Source: Eremophila alpestris peregrina
Taxonomy: Eukaryota > Chordata > Aves > Passeriformes > Alaudidae
Direction of reading: 5' to 3'
NCBI GenBank assembly: GCA_009792885.1
Contig: WMCF01000246.1
Coordinates: 206,457-270,456, forward strand
Length of the DNA: 64,000 bases
Shown here piece by piece: positions 46,287 to 57,990 of this stretch (position 1 is the stretch's first letter; each line of letters starts with the position of its first letter). The notes below the pieces were generated by a model that saw only the letters and a list, made by a program, of their open reading frames with translations, searched no databases and was not told the origin of the DNA. The translations under genes were made by a program, and so were the position numbers.

Positions 46287-49200
46287 CTGGAAAGGACAAA
46301 AATCAAATGTTTTAGAAGAGTCTATACATCCAGAAACACATGTACTGTCATCCAGCATGCTGGGTTTCACCTGGACAGCTCCATGAAAATGTTTTTCTAG
46401 CACTTCCCACATGTGTACTTGGAAAAAGGGCTGAGGTTATTTTAGATGTACAAGGACAAGGTCCCAGACATGCTACAGACCTGGATTTAGTGATCCTCCT
46501 TCTGTCCCCAGGCTTTCCAGGGACTTCCTTGCCAACTGGAAGGTTTATATATTAAAAATGTGTTGCCTAATATTGACATAAAAATCACTTCTAGGTTGCT
46601 GCACAGCAACTATTTAATAAACAAGGGAAAACATTCATTGGTGCAGGAAGGCAGAAGGACGTGGCACTGGAGCCAACATGAAATGAGTAACGTGTCATAA
46701 TCTGCAAACACAAGGAATGTATGTGCTGTAGTGTCCCTCTGCTAGCAGGAATTCCCTGCTGCTCAAACACCCCTCAGACATGGAAAGGGCCAAGCACTAG
46801 GAGAGGAAAAGCTTTGGAAGATGTTTTACATCAGGAAGAGCAGGTGGTGACACCAGGATGACCTGGTAGCCACAGTAAGCCTGCCACAGGCCCCATGGGC
46901 TTTGGATGAGCAACCAGCTACACTCAGTCAGGCACCTTTAGTAATAGAACAGGTGAGAAAGACAATGTCTGGTGTCACCTTGGCTGCCTGTCCCAGCTGT
47001 ACTGCTGGTGCCTGCACAGCAACATTCATTTCTTCCCACAGCACAGGATCCCACAGCTCACAAGGGGGGGGGGGGTGCGTTTGCTGCCAGAAGGCAGATT
47101 AGGACACAGAGGCTGGAACTATAATGCAAAGACAAACTGCTTGTAATTAACCTATTACTCCCTTCATCTCTGCCTTCCCCAGTTTTTCTGTGTTTGTAGA
47201 AAAATTACTCTGATAAAGCCACAAGGTCTGGCCATGCTCCACCAGTGCACTTAGGCAAGCCACAAACTTGAGCTTTGAGGCACCTGCTTTTTTTTTTTTT
47301 TTTTTCTTTTAATCTCTTTACAAATAAAAAAGATGGGGGATTCTGCTTCCATTTCCCTGTCAGTTGGTAAAGGCGGGAGGGAGTGGGACCTGCTGTGGAG
47401 AGCCTAGGTAGGAGCAGACCCTGAGCACCTCTTATACAGCCAGGATGTGTCTCTGCTCTTCAGCTGGAAAGTCCATAGTGCGCCAGAGTTCCTGCTGTTT
47501 CCAGTACACCCCTGGGAGGGTTGGGAAGGGAGATTTTGAGTCCACAGAAAAAGAAAAAATTCCCTTAAAACTTTATAAACCTGAAAGCACAACAAGGTAT
47601 TAAGCAATGATTACAGCCCCATTTACAACTGAACTGTTATGGTCCATGGGTTAAAACAAAGAGCTAATTCCAGCCATGCCACCTGTTATATTTATGTAAT
47701 AAATGATTTAATGGATAGTGATGGGATTACTGCCAGTTTTCAGCAGGCAGGTGAACAAAACAATTCCATGGTCTGTTTCTCCTGTCCTTCTCATTGCAAG
47801 CAATTAATTTCTCTATCAAAAGAGCTCTTTAACATGAAAGGGATGGTTCTCAGTTATCCAGACCTTGAGGACACATGAAAAACATGAATTGCATAGTTCT
47901 TAAACTGCATGTATTTGTGAATCTGTGTTCCCATCAGCAGCCTTGCTTTGCATCTTGCTGATTTGGATTGGAAGAGGTGAGAGAAAATCTGAAATGGCAG
48001 AAATTTAAGGCAAGTTTTCCCCATTTGATGCAGAACATCTGCGAGAGGCACAGCAGGACAGCACAGAGCTGCCAACACCACCTGGCAAAGGCCAGTCTGT
48101 GCCATTTCGGTGCTGCAAAACGGAGTTTTTGCAGGTGGAATGATTTCAGATTTGCATCACTAAACCCACAGGGGGTTTTATTCTTTACCACGCTGTACTT
48201 TGTGATCTTTGTCCCATTATTTCTTTTTCAATTAGAACAAAATGAGAACAACACCTCCCCCATGTGTGCCTTCACTCCTGCTGCTGAGCAGAGACAGGCA
48301 CCACAAGGTGAGCAACTGGCCACCACTGCCAGCAACTGGTTTGCCACCAAGCCTCCAATGTTTCTCCACACTCGAGAAAAGGAGATGTAAAGGAGATGTT
48401 TAAACCACGGTGCAGAGTCTCTTCATACCAGAAACCCACTGCTGGTAAAGGGTGCCTGGGCCTGGCAGGAGAATGGGACAGAACAGAGCTTTGGGATTCT
48501 CTCCTGGCATCTCACTGCCCTGCAAAACTCAAGTCACTTCCCCTCAGCCTCTCCTCACGGCTCATCATTTTGAAGCTGCAAATATTGAGGAAAAAGCAAA
48601 TTAACTTCACAAATTAAACAGAGGACGAGAGAGGCCCCATGGCAGCTTGAACCACATGTGCCCCTGGGTAATGCCCCTTGCATTTGCCTCATGGATTTAC
48701 GGATACCTGGAATTGTTTAGTTGAAAAACGTTTTTAGCATAAAGCGTGTTGGTGTAAAAAGGTTTTGGCAAATTACTGAATGTTAGTGCTGCAGCATTAT
48801 CTCATCCCTGTTCAACTGAGGGGAATGTGGAAGGAAAAACAGAGGAAAAAAGAGAGGAAAGTGGCACAAGGGCAATTTGCTCAGTTGGTTGGAGCAGGGT
48901 GTTAATAGTGCCAAGATTATGTCTTTGATGCCTGTGTGGGCCATACACTTGAGAGTTGGATTTGATGATGTGCGTCCCTTTTAACTCAGAATATTCTGTG
49001 ATTCTGTGATAATCAGGTTTCTTCAGGTTTTGTTTGTTTGTTTTTATTAGGCTATAGTCTGGCACTCCAAAGTAAAACCTACTGGTTATCCAAAATTCCT
49101 CTTCAGTTATATTTGTGTATTTTCTGGACTGTGCACCCATGCCAAAGGAAGAAAACTTTATAGATGCCAAGGGGATCAACCATGAGAAGGCATTAACAGA

Positions 49201-49963
49201 AAGCTGTACTTGGTTAAGCTCATAATTTAAAATACTACACTTGAAAATACACTTTGAACAGTATGGAAAAATGAGTCTTGCCTTAATTTCAAATATTACT
49301 TAAGGTATCCATTTTGAAAATCAATCAGCTAGTTAGACATGATGTGTGTCACTACAGGGATAAAGTAATTGATGCACCAAAATGACACTTGGTGCTGCCC
49401 AATGTTTAAGACACATCTTCCCCCCAAACCCTACAGTCTCCAGGGCAAAGGACAAGGACTCTCTCGCCAGAGCTGGGGTCTGGGCAGCCCTGCCACAGCT
49501 ACTGATTTCCAAGGCCATCCTCACCTTTTCCCTATTGCGCTTCATGCTCTGTACTTGGTCAGGACATTTCACACTGGCTCTAAAGATACTCCTTTCTATC
49601 CACTTCTCCCAGAGATGAGCAGCTCTTACCTTCATTTTTGAAGCTCCTGATGATGTTTGCAGAAGGCATAGATGTCCTGTCTGTGGCAAACCTGTTGTAC
49701 AGCTCTAGCATGTACTCTGGTGGGTCCACCTTGGCTGACTCGTGCAGGGGGATGTCAGAGAGGTTCAACGTCTTCAAGAACTCATTTTTCATGTTTTGGA
49801 GCAGCGTGTTGAAATCAACCCCATCTTGCTCAGAGAGGATTTCATCAAAAAGAGGCACATCTTCCTCGAGGGAAGAGTGCTCCAAGCTCAGGATGGGACT
49901 GCAGGCTGCAAGGTGAACCAGGAGGGAGAGGACAGCCCAGAGCTGGAGGACAAGAGAATCCAT
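45343..49963 (-). CDS. BMP10: Bone morphogenetic protein 10
   Basis: Secreted TGF-beta-family ligand of atrial and trabecular myocardium; signals through ALK1 and BMPR2. Two exons, 49630-49963 and 46286 down to 45343, give 1278 nt, 425 residues plus TAG; human is 424. Start is the ATG at 49963: an in-frame ATG 30 bp upstream gives a hydrophilic leader, while MDSLVLQLWAVLSLLVHLAA is a normal signal peptide. The propeptide holds NLS and NVS glycosylation sequons and EEDVPLFDEILSEQDGVDF. Furin site RIRR precedes N318. The mature 108 residues have seven cysteines (mature positions 7, 36, 40, 72, 73, 105, 107) of the cystine knot plus inter-chain bond, ending VSECGCR. GDF2/BMP9 is the closest paralogue, but PTKHAIVKTLVHLKN and the gastrokine/ARHGAP25 neighbours fit BMP10. 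Confidence 0.97.
47064..47075. repeat. Homopolymer G12
   Basis: Twelve consecutive G residues in the BMP10 intron; potential quadruplex-forming or sequencing-error-prone site. Confidence 0.9.
47288..47310. repeat. Poly(T) tract
   Basis: About 20 consecutive T residues followed by C and more T. BMP10 intron. Confidence 0.85.
48949..49012 (+). mobile_element. CR1 3' terminus
   Basis: GAGAGTTGGATTTGATGATG, CAGAATATTCTGTGATTCTG, TGAT. Shows the ATTCTGTG octamer repeat that ends CR1 elements. Short remnant in the BMP10 intron. Confidence 0.8.
49630..49963 (-). CDS. BMP10: BMP10 exon 1, signal peptide and start of propeptide
   Basis: Residues 1-111 plus one base. Signal peptide about 1-21 (cleavage likely after AACS or nearby), then SLEEDVPLFDEILSEQDGVD, FNTLLQNMKNEFLKTLNLSD, SAKVDPPEYMLELYNRFATD and RTSMPSANIIRSFKNE. 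The last three stretches closely match human BMP10. Confidence 0.96.
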
Positions 49964-50026
49964 GGCTTCGTCCGAGCCTCCAACAGCGCTCAACGAGCTC
50001 TGGCTCTCGTGTGGGCTCGGTGGCGG

Positions 50027-50300
50027 TTTTATCCGCTGGGTTGTGTGCGGCTTGTGTCACAGAGGGATGACAAGTTTGGAAGCTCTTGTCTTGAAACTTG
50101 TGATCCGTCCTGTCTGTCTGCCCCTTCCCCCTCCCCAAAACCAGGTCTCAGTAATTGGATCTCGCTCTCCTCTATGGCTGCCTTGCCTCTCTTATCTCAG
50201 CCAGTGGAAGCTGCTCACCAGATTTGTTGCTATCTCGCCATCCCCTCTCCCTTAATGAGCGTTTTGTAAACATTCTGTGCGGGACTCTCAGAGATAGGAC
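50027..50300 (-). promoter_or_regulatory. BMP10: BMP10 proximal promoter
   Basis: A TATA-like GATAAAA at 50027-50033 lies about 65 bp upstream of the start codon, implying a 5'UTR of about 35-40 nt. GATA-type cores follow: AGATAAG at 50191-50197, AGATAG at 50230-50235 (minus strand) and AGATAG at 50292-50297 (plus strand). GATA factors drive cardiac genes. Promoter position is inferred, not demonstrated. Confidence 0.5.
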
Positions 50301-50639
50301 AAGTTTCTCCTCAGAGAGGAACTGCCCTTCCTTTCTCCCTCCCGGTAGCTGACTTTGCCTGCTGTACGTGAACCGTTTCCATCCGCGCCGATTTCAGGCG
50401 AACGCGTAAATTCTGTAGAGCTTCTCTCCAAATGCACCCATTTCACACCGAGGGCAAACAACAGCTCCCTCTGCCCTTTTCAAAACTATTTTAGAGTCAG
50501 GTCTTTACGTTACACTTAAAAAGGAATTCCTTTGAGAAAAATTTGTGCAGTGCAAAGCCTGTGAGAAGAGCTCTGGTGCTACCACAGCAGAGTCACCAGG
50601 CCCTGGATGCAGAGGAGAGCTCAAGGTGAGCAACGAGAA

Positions 50640-50712
50640 TCACATCCTCCAAGAAGCAGGGAGTTGGATTTGGTGATCCTCCTGGGTCACTTCCAACTTG
50701 AGGTATTCCATG
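50640..50712 (+). mobile_element. CR1 3' terminus
   Basis: GGGAGTTGGATTTGGTGATC, CTCCTGGGTCACTTCCAACT, TGAGGTATTCCATGAT. Typical CR1 tail in sense orientation. Confidence 0.8.
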
Positions 50713-53700
50713 ATCGGCATATTTGCAAATGATTCAGAAAATCTTTATTTAATTCATCTTTCATATATGACTTGGCAAATCACGGTTATACTTGATTTAG
50801 TCATAGAAGTGCTAAATAAAAAAATTACTAAAAACACACAAGGCCAACGGGTGACTCTGATTTCAGGTTCTCATAAATTTAAACAGCTCAGGGACAGTGT
50901 GGAGAACACAGAGATGACTTTTTAAAGACATGTGCTAAAATTAATGGCACTTTTTGCATTAGTGTGCAAATTTCAACAAAATGGGAGCAGTGTGAAGGCA
51001 AAAATTGGTCTGGTTCATAGATAACATTGTCCACTTGAATCCCCCTGTTCTCCACAGACTTTCCACAGTGCTCGTGTTTTGGCAGCAAGGCCACAGCTCA
51101 GCGCCTGTCCCTGAGGGGTTCAGCACTCAAGATAAAGAGGCATTTCTGCTTGCACTGCAGAGCTTGTCCTTGCAAGCGCTAAGAACTTTACCCAAGGACT
51201 AAACCACTGACCTGCTGGGTTTTCTGGACTCTGCTTTTTGTCTAAGCACATCCATTCATTTGTTGCCCCATCTCTGCAATTTTCTTCCTTCGTCATTTGC
51301 CCAAACCTATCACAAACAGCCACAATGAGAACCATGCTCAAGTCATGCCTGTTTTAAATTAATCCTCTATGTTTTTAATTAAATATCAATATTTTTGTGA
51401 AAATCATGTGCAGTGTGGCTGCCATGGAGCCAGACACTGACATGGCATTTTAACCTCATTTTATTCAACTCTTCTTCTGAACACAGGAAACCTGATGCTA
51501 GAGGAAAGGTGTGCTGTCAAGGTCCCTGTTATTGCTACACCACATTAGAAGTAGATATTTGAGCTTAGCAAGATTAATTTAGACTTCACTGTGGAGTTCA
51601 TGGCTATCTATAAATCCTCTACAGCCTTATCAAAGGCTGATCTGTGGGTAGCGTGCTTTTCCAGAGCGGAGCACAGAAGTGTTGGGGAAATCTAGGAGCA
51701 GTTTGAGTCATTTCTGTTAATTAAGAGACAAGTGCAGTCTTCTTTTTGTTGATGATTCATCACCAAACTAAGGTCTATACTTCCACAGGAAGTGAGGTTA
51801 ACATTAAAACCCCTGAGAATTGGCTTAGCCTTAATTCTTTGATGAAGCACAGCAGTGAGTCCTGTAAAGTCTTTGGGGCTGCTGTAAAGGGAAGTGTTTG
51901 GGGCTGCTTGTCACAGCCAGTGATGCAGGACATTCGTCATGAGGGTGATAATGTCTCCAGAATGTTTCCTTTTTAAATGCTTCAATATTCGTTTCAAAAA
52001 TGCACTGATTATATATATATATATGCAGATATTACTCAATTAAAGAGATAAGCACATGGTAAGAGCTGCTGCTTGCTGCAATGTGGAACTCCAAAGGGAT
52101 GGGGATTTTCTGTGAGATTGAGGGCTGAAGTTATTGAATTTAAAAGGATTTCTTCAGCATTTGTGTCACTCTGAGTTTTTTAGTTGAGCTCCTCTCTCAC
52201 TATGAAGACACTAAGTATTTTGGGGTCTGCAACTAGCCCTTGATCAGAGACTGGGTGAAATTCTCTCTGTTACTCTCTTGATGCAGATGAGCAGTTCCAG
52301 AGCCAGAGGAGCTTTTCTAGGTTTGCTCCCCTTTTCTCTGAACTAAAGCTCAGCCTGTTGAGCAGCCCTGGATCTCTGGGTGCCAACACTGAACAGCATC
52401 ATTTCAGCTGCTCTGGGAGTGTTGGGAGCAGCACAGGGGCTGGGATCTCCCTGAGCCCTGCTGAGCCCAGACACATTTGCTCTGAACCTGTCATCTCTCA
52501 CCCTGTAGGTATGACTGTGTAAACAAAAAGCATTTGTGAGCACAGGGATCTGACATCCATTTCCTCACCCACAAGTGTCATCTTGCCTCAGTGGCTCATT
52601 AGGAACACAATTCTTGCTCAGACATTCCAAGTGTTTTCGCATTTCCGCTCTGGTTTTGATAAATCCTTGAACAACGGCAGAGTGCAGGGGTTGTACACAA
52701 AGCAGCTTGTGCTGAGTTTCCCGACTTATTCCATGTAGACCCTGCTGGGAAACTGCCAGACAAGGAATACCCAGAGAGCATATCTGATATAAAAGCAGCT
52801 TCCTGTTTCCTTAGGCTGCAGGCTGATGATTTTAACACACTGATCATTATTTTTTCTGAATGGATTTGTGTAACAGAAAGGCTTTATTTCATGTCACTGA
52901 AATGGTTTGTTCTCTTTTTCCCCCCTATGCACTGCAATTTACACACACAAATATCCTAGAAAGAAATTGCTTTCAAAAAATCAATGCTAACTAGATCACC
53001 TGAGGTAGCTGGAGAGGGAACATCAATAAGCATTACAGTTTAACCATGATTCAGTCTGTAGCATCAGCAATGACCCCATTTCATCAGCAGTAGGTGGTTC
53101 ATTGGGCAGCCCGGTTTACAGAAAGGTCACAGAAAGGTCTCCTGGCCCCCACTCTGAGGGAGCTGCTGTTAAGCCCCCAGTTAATTGGCAGTGTGGGAAC
53201 ATGAAGCTGCTGTGAGCCCAGGGCTGTGCACTGACCCTGGCAGTGCTGGGGACCAGCCCCTGGCACTCCCAGGGGGATCACCAGGTGATCCCTCCTCACC
53301 TTCCTGCTGGATCTGCTGGTGGTGGAGAGGCACCATGGGCTGGACAGGCTCCCTTCCTCAGCCATGAAAAGAACAGGAGGAGAAAATCAGCCCAGAGAGC
53401 AGAGAGGCCCTTCCTGCTCCCAGTGCTCAGCAGAGAGGGCAGGAACAGCTGTGGCTCTGCAGCTGCTCCTGGGCACCTCTCCCTTGTCCTGAGGGTCCAT
53501 TCTGAAGATTGTGGGGCTCCAGAATAGACTCTAATCTCGGGCACCCCTCACCTTCCTCCCAGCTGATGCCTCCAGAGCTCTTTGTACCAAGAGGCAGCAG
53601 CAGAGCCGGGAGCAGGAATGTGGAGGTAGGAATGTGGGGGCAGGAGCAGTGCTGAAGGCTGGGAAGTGAGGCAGGGCTGTCGGAATACACGAGATCCAGA

Positions 53701-54644
53701 GGGTGTGATGCTCCTCTGGGCAAGAAGGAATGTGAAGTGTTTTTGAAACACCTTCACCCTTCCTTAGCCTTTTTTTTGGGATGGAGAAACACCTACCCTC
53801 AGCCAGAGGCTTGGAGCAGCCTTGGAGGGGAAACCTTTCCCAGGAAAAGGTGATCAATGTTTGCTTGAGTGCCCTGGGCTTTCCGGGCATGAATAGTTCC
53901 CCAGGGGATAAAATGTCTGTCAGATATACAGTGTTACATCTAATTTCCCCACCTGTAAACTCATGTGGGTTTTGGCTTAGCAGTCCATTCCTTAAAAATT
54001 GCATTATGACTTTTAAATTAGATTGTTACTGCATAGTAAGTTTCTTTTAAAATGTGAAAAAAAACTGTTTCTCTGGTCCTTTTTCTTTTTTTTTTTTTGT
54101 TTCCCCCGGGAATTTCGGGTCAAGGCTGCTCCCTAATCAGGGACCTCCATTAGATCACACCGTTGCAGGGAAGCAGGAGAGGGATGCAAACGTGCTGTAG
54201 CAACCACAGCATGTGATTGGAGGTTTTCCAAAATACAGGGATGAAATTATTGCAAAAATGCCCCACAATGGTCCCTGTCAGGAGATAGCTGTGGCATGAG
54301 GTAACTGCTGGGTGTGAGATGAGAGATAAAGAGGAGTGTGACACTGACAGTGTGATGAGCTTGCAAGGGAATAACTAAAATTAGTTTCCATTCCTGCATC
54401 TGCCCAAGTCCTTATTCCCGTATGCTGTGTTTCATGGCTGCTCTGGATTCCCTGTCCATAAATGGGCTCTTCCCAGGGGCTCTATTCCCATTTCAGATGT
54501 CACTGGAAAATTAAAGGATGGTATTTCTTGAAAGGGTGTGGGGGGAGAAACGTGGCAGTGCATTACAGCCTCTGTGATCAAGAAAATAATTCAGGGAGAA
54601 GAAGGAAAGGGAGAAGGCTGGGCAGCCTTCCTTAACCTGTGCAG

Positions 54645-54812
54645 GGAATTCCTTAACCTGTGGGACACCAGCTCCTCCTGACCCAGGGAATTCCTTAAAC
54701 TCAGAGACACCAGCTCCTCCTGACCCAGGGAATTCCTTAAACTCAGAGACAGCAGCTCCTCCTGACCCAGGGAATTCCTTAAACTCAGAGACACCAGCTC
54801 CTCCTGACCTGG
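54645..54812. repeat. 42-bp tandem repeat, about 4 copies
   Basis: Units of 42 bp starting GGAATTCCTTAAACTCAGAG and ending CTCCTCCTGACCCAG, at 54645, 54687, 54729 and 54771. Unit 1 differs in the middle (AACCTGTGGGAC). The period is a multiple of three, so it produces a misleading repetitive open frame on the minus strand (EFKEFPGSGGA). Confidence 0.92.
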
Positions 54813-57589
54813 AGCACCACTGGCTTTGTGTGGGGAGCCCAGGGCTTGTCTCCCTCAGCCACTCCCAGGCAAGTGAGGAGGAAGGGGATCCCACAAACCA
54901 TCAGGGCACACAAACTACCTGCACTGCCACCAGAAATTCCCTTTCCTCTCTCCTTCAATCCTGCTGAAATGGCAGAAACTCCAGCAAGGGACCCCATCCA
55001 TGTGCATTTGCTCCAGAGCAGCCTGGGCTGGTTTGTGGGCCAGTGGCCACATGGCAACACAGAGAAATGAGGGGAAGCTGGGAGTTTCACACCATTGCAA
55101 AACCTGAGGAACTGAAACAGAAAGAAAAGAGCTGGAAAAATAGCTGGGCATGGCCTTGCTGTCAGTGTCCTGTCACATGAGCTCCCAGCTCCTGGTGTCC
55201 TCGCTCCTCCAGCAGATATTTGGAGGAGCTGCCACTTCCATGATTGGGCTTTGCACTCAGCTGGGAAATTTGTAGCACCCACCAAATTTGCTGCCCGGCC
55301 CTGCAGTTGGAGAGGGATACCTGGAAATTCTTAGATACTTTCATGAGACAGTTACAGTCCAGCATGTGGTTTTTTCCCCCCAGCTCATTCTCAAAATGAA
55401 CAAACACAGGCAATAGCAGTGTACACATAATTCAGGGGGCAGGAGGTTATTGGCTAATATCATTTAGCAGATGAGAAATGTCTCAAAATCTCTTGATTTG
55501 TCTCCCCTCCCACGAGCTTGGTACATGCCTCGGTAAATATGGATGCAGTCCCTAATCATATTAAAATTTTAATACATTTTATGGGCACACAATTTATTAA
55601 TTCAGTCCTCAATTAATTCAAACCTGGTGAGACATGGTAAAAAAGAAATCAATTCCTATTTGATATCTTCACACAGAGAGTGAGAGCAGTGCTAACGAAC
55701 AGAGAGGAGCCACTGTTTAATCCCAGGGGTTTGGACTCTGCAGGCTTCTTATCACACTCCCTTCACAGAACAGTTTGACAGAAAAAGGTCAAGATAAAGT
55801 TTTAATTTTACATTTTTTAAATTCTTTCTCTCATCATGCAGTTATTTTGTGGTGCTTTGGTATTAATGTGGGTGTTAAACTTTAGGAAACTCTCTGAGCA
55901 GTTCTAGTGACACTGACAAAAACAAGATTGCAGAAAAAAACCTTTGAGAAACCCCCCAGAGTTGCTCCCTTTCCTTGTCAGCTCCATGCCCAAGCAGGCT
56001 TGGATACGATTCTTTTCCTTAATCAGTGCTCCATTTAAAAGCTCTCACAGCCCTAAATTAACAAAGTTCTTGGGAGTAATCACTAAATTTTGTCCTTGGG
56101 TTTGACAACTGAGGAGTCCTGATCTTCAACAATGGGGAAAAAATCAGACTCGAGTCAGCAGAAATTATTTTGTTGACAATTTTGATTAATAACATGAAAT
56201 TATTTAACGGACAACTCGAGTGCTAAGCAGAGATGGAATATTTTCTGGCAGTGTTAGCTGATATCTCAGCACGAGATACTAATGACTAAGTCAACAGCTT
56301 GTAATCACATCAGCAAAACATGAGGAAAAATTAGACAAGCATGTCTAATATTTGCTCTGTTTATTTAATGTTAGGGTTGGAATCAGAAAGGGAAAGCAAA
56401 TTGTACATAACAGTAGAGAAGATTGATTCATTAGAAAATGCTCTTTTAAGTTTAGCCTTAAAAATTCAAAGATGAAAGTGTATTACATTCTATTTTCTGT
56501 AACTCAGTGACTGAAATCATACTGGATAAATTAAAGTTGTCAGCAGCCTCTGTCTGCTTTGATTGCTATGCAGCTGAATATCAAATTTTGTCTCTTCCAT
56601 CCTTTTGTTTAAGGGAAACTGGCTAACACTTCACTAATTTTGATTTCAATTGCACCAAAAATTACAAATATTTTCTGTTCCCCTTGGCGTGGTTTCTGCA
56701 ACAATTGTCTGGGATGCTCAGAGTAGCACTGGTCAGGAGTCTGGCCAGAGCTCACAGGGCAGTTGCTGAATGCTCCTCACCTGGAAAATCTTACCTCTAT
56801 CCCAGACAACAAACTGAAGCACTGAATCCTCTCCAAATTTCATTAGCACATCAAAATATCTTTTTCTTTTTTTTTTTTTTTTTGCCTTGGCAGCCTTTAA
56901 AAAACAGTTCACAAGAGGCAAGGTAAATGAGGATTCAGTGGCAACAGCTCCTGCAGATGTCTTTACAGGCAGGAAATTATTTCGTGGATCCATGGCTTGG
57001 TTTGTGAGCTGGCACAGCAGCCTGATTCAATGCCCACATCAGTTCTCATTCCAGTACCAGCAAACACAAATTGATTTTTTAAAAGATGTTTTCTTCTCTT
57101 TCAGCACTGCTACAAAAGGATTGACTTTATGCTACATTTGCTTTTCTACCCAACAAAAAATGGCAACCTGAGGTCCCCATTGAGTACATCTGAATCGCCA
57201 TCCTCTCTTGGCACACACCCTCAGAAAATCAAATAAAATGGGAACTGCCAAATCGCCTGTGTCTGGCTGCCTCTTGGTCAGCTGCAAAAAAATGCAGAGA
57301 AAAGGAGTTGCAGGAGTGTGAGAGACACTGAACCCAGCAGAGGATGTGGCCATGGGGAGTGGTGGGACTGGCAGGACTTGCCTGGAAGGAGCACAGACTT
57401 GGCTGCAGAGCTCCAGCCAGGCTTTCAGCCCCCTCTGCCCTTGGTCCCTGTGGGAGCTCAGGGCATTCCTCTGGGTGACCTGGAGGCCCCTGCAGGGAGA
57501 TGGACATGGTCATGGCCTTGATCTTAGCCCGTGCAGGGATTTGCCAATGTTGTACGACGAGGCTCTGGCTGCAAGGGTCTGAATTGGGG

Positions 57590-57990
57590 TGGTAGTTTGT
57601 AAATCATGGTGTGAAAAATAGATTTATGGGTTTTAGCATAGGGGGTTGCAATGGACAAGATGGAGGATTTTGGGTGTGTCTTTTTTCTTCTTCTTCCCTT
57701 CCATTTTTTGCACTGGTGGGGGTTCTTTTTGATTGGTTTTAAGGGGATGGTCACAATCTAATATCATGGGTTATTACTGGCAATTAACTGTAAATATTTG
57801 GTACATAAAATTCTGTATAAAAGTAGAAACCTCCCAGGTGGGTTGGGATTTGCTCCTGACCTTTGCTGCAGAGCAGAACGCAGCTGGGCAGAGAGAGAAT
57901 GTGAGATAAAGAAAAATAAACAACCTTGGATCTCACTGCAGACAGCATCTGGGCTTTTTGTGAAGACTCAGGGTTTGAGAAAGAACTTTC
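57590..57990 (+). mobile_element. Probable solo LTR
   Basis: Block with LTR architecture: TGTAAATCATGGTGTGAAAA near the left end, a TATA box (CTGTATAAAAGTAGAAACC) at about 57813, AATAAA in AAAAATAAACAACCTTGG about 100 bp downstream at about 57914, and a final segment before unique DNA. No internal viral genes. Exact ends and target duplications not resolved; family assignment by architecture. Confidence 0.5.

Larger units (their letters stand above)
46287..49629 (-). other. BMP10: BMP10 single intron
   Basis: 3.3 kb, donor GAAG|GTAAGAG at 49629, acceptor CCAG at 46287. Contains a G12 run at 47064-47075, a long T tract at about 47288-47310, a CR1 tail at about 48949-49012, and otherwise unique sequence. 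Confidence 0.9.
50301..57589. other. Intergenic, upstream of BMP10
   Basis: No coding exon recognised. CR1 remnant at about 50640-50712, an AT dinucleotide run at about 52012-52024, the 42-bp tandem repeat at 54645, a T-run at about 56868-56884. A mostly repeat-free AT-rich block spans about 55430-56650. Confidence 0.5.

Noticed and set aside
49993..49993. Upstream in-frame ATG as the BMP10 start
   Set aside because: Using it adds SAVGGSDEA before the signal peptide and would bury the hydrophobic leader; the ATG at 49963 matches the human N-terminus.
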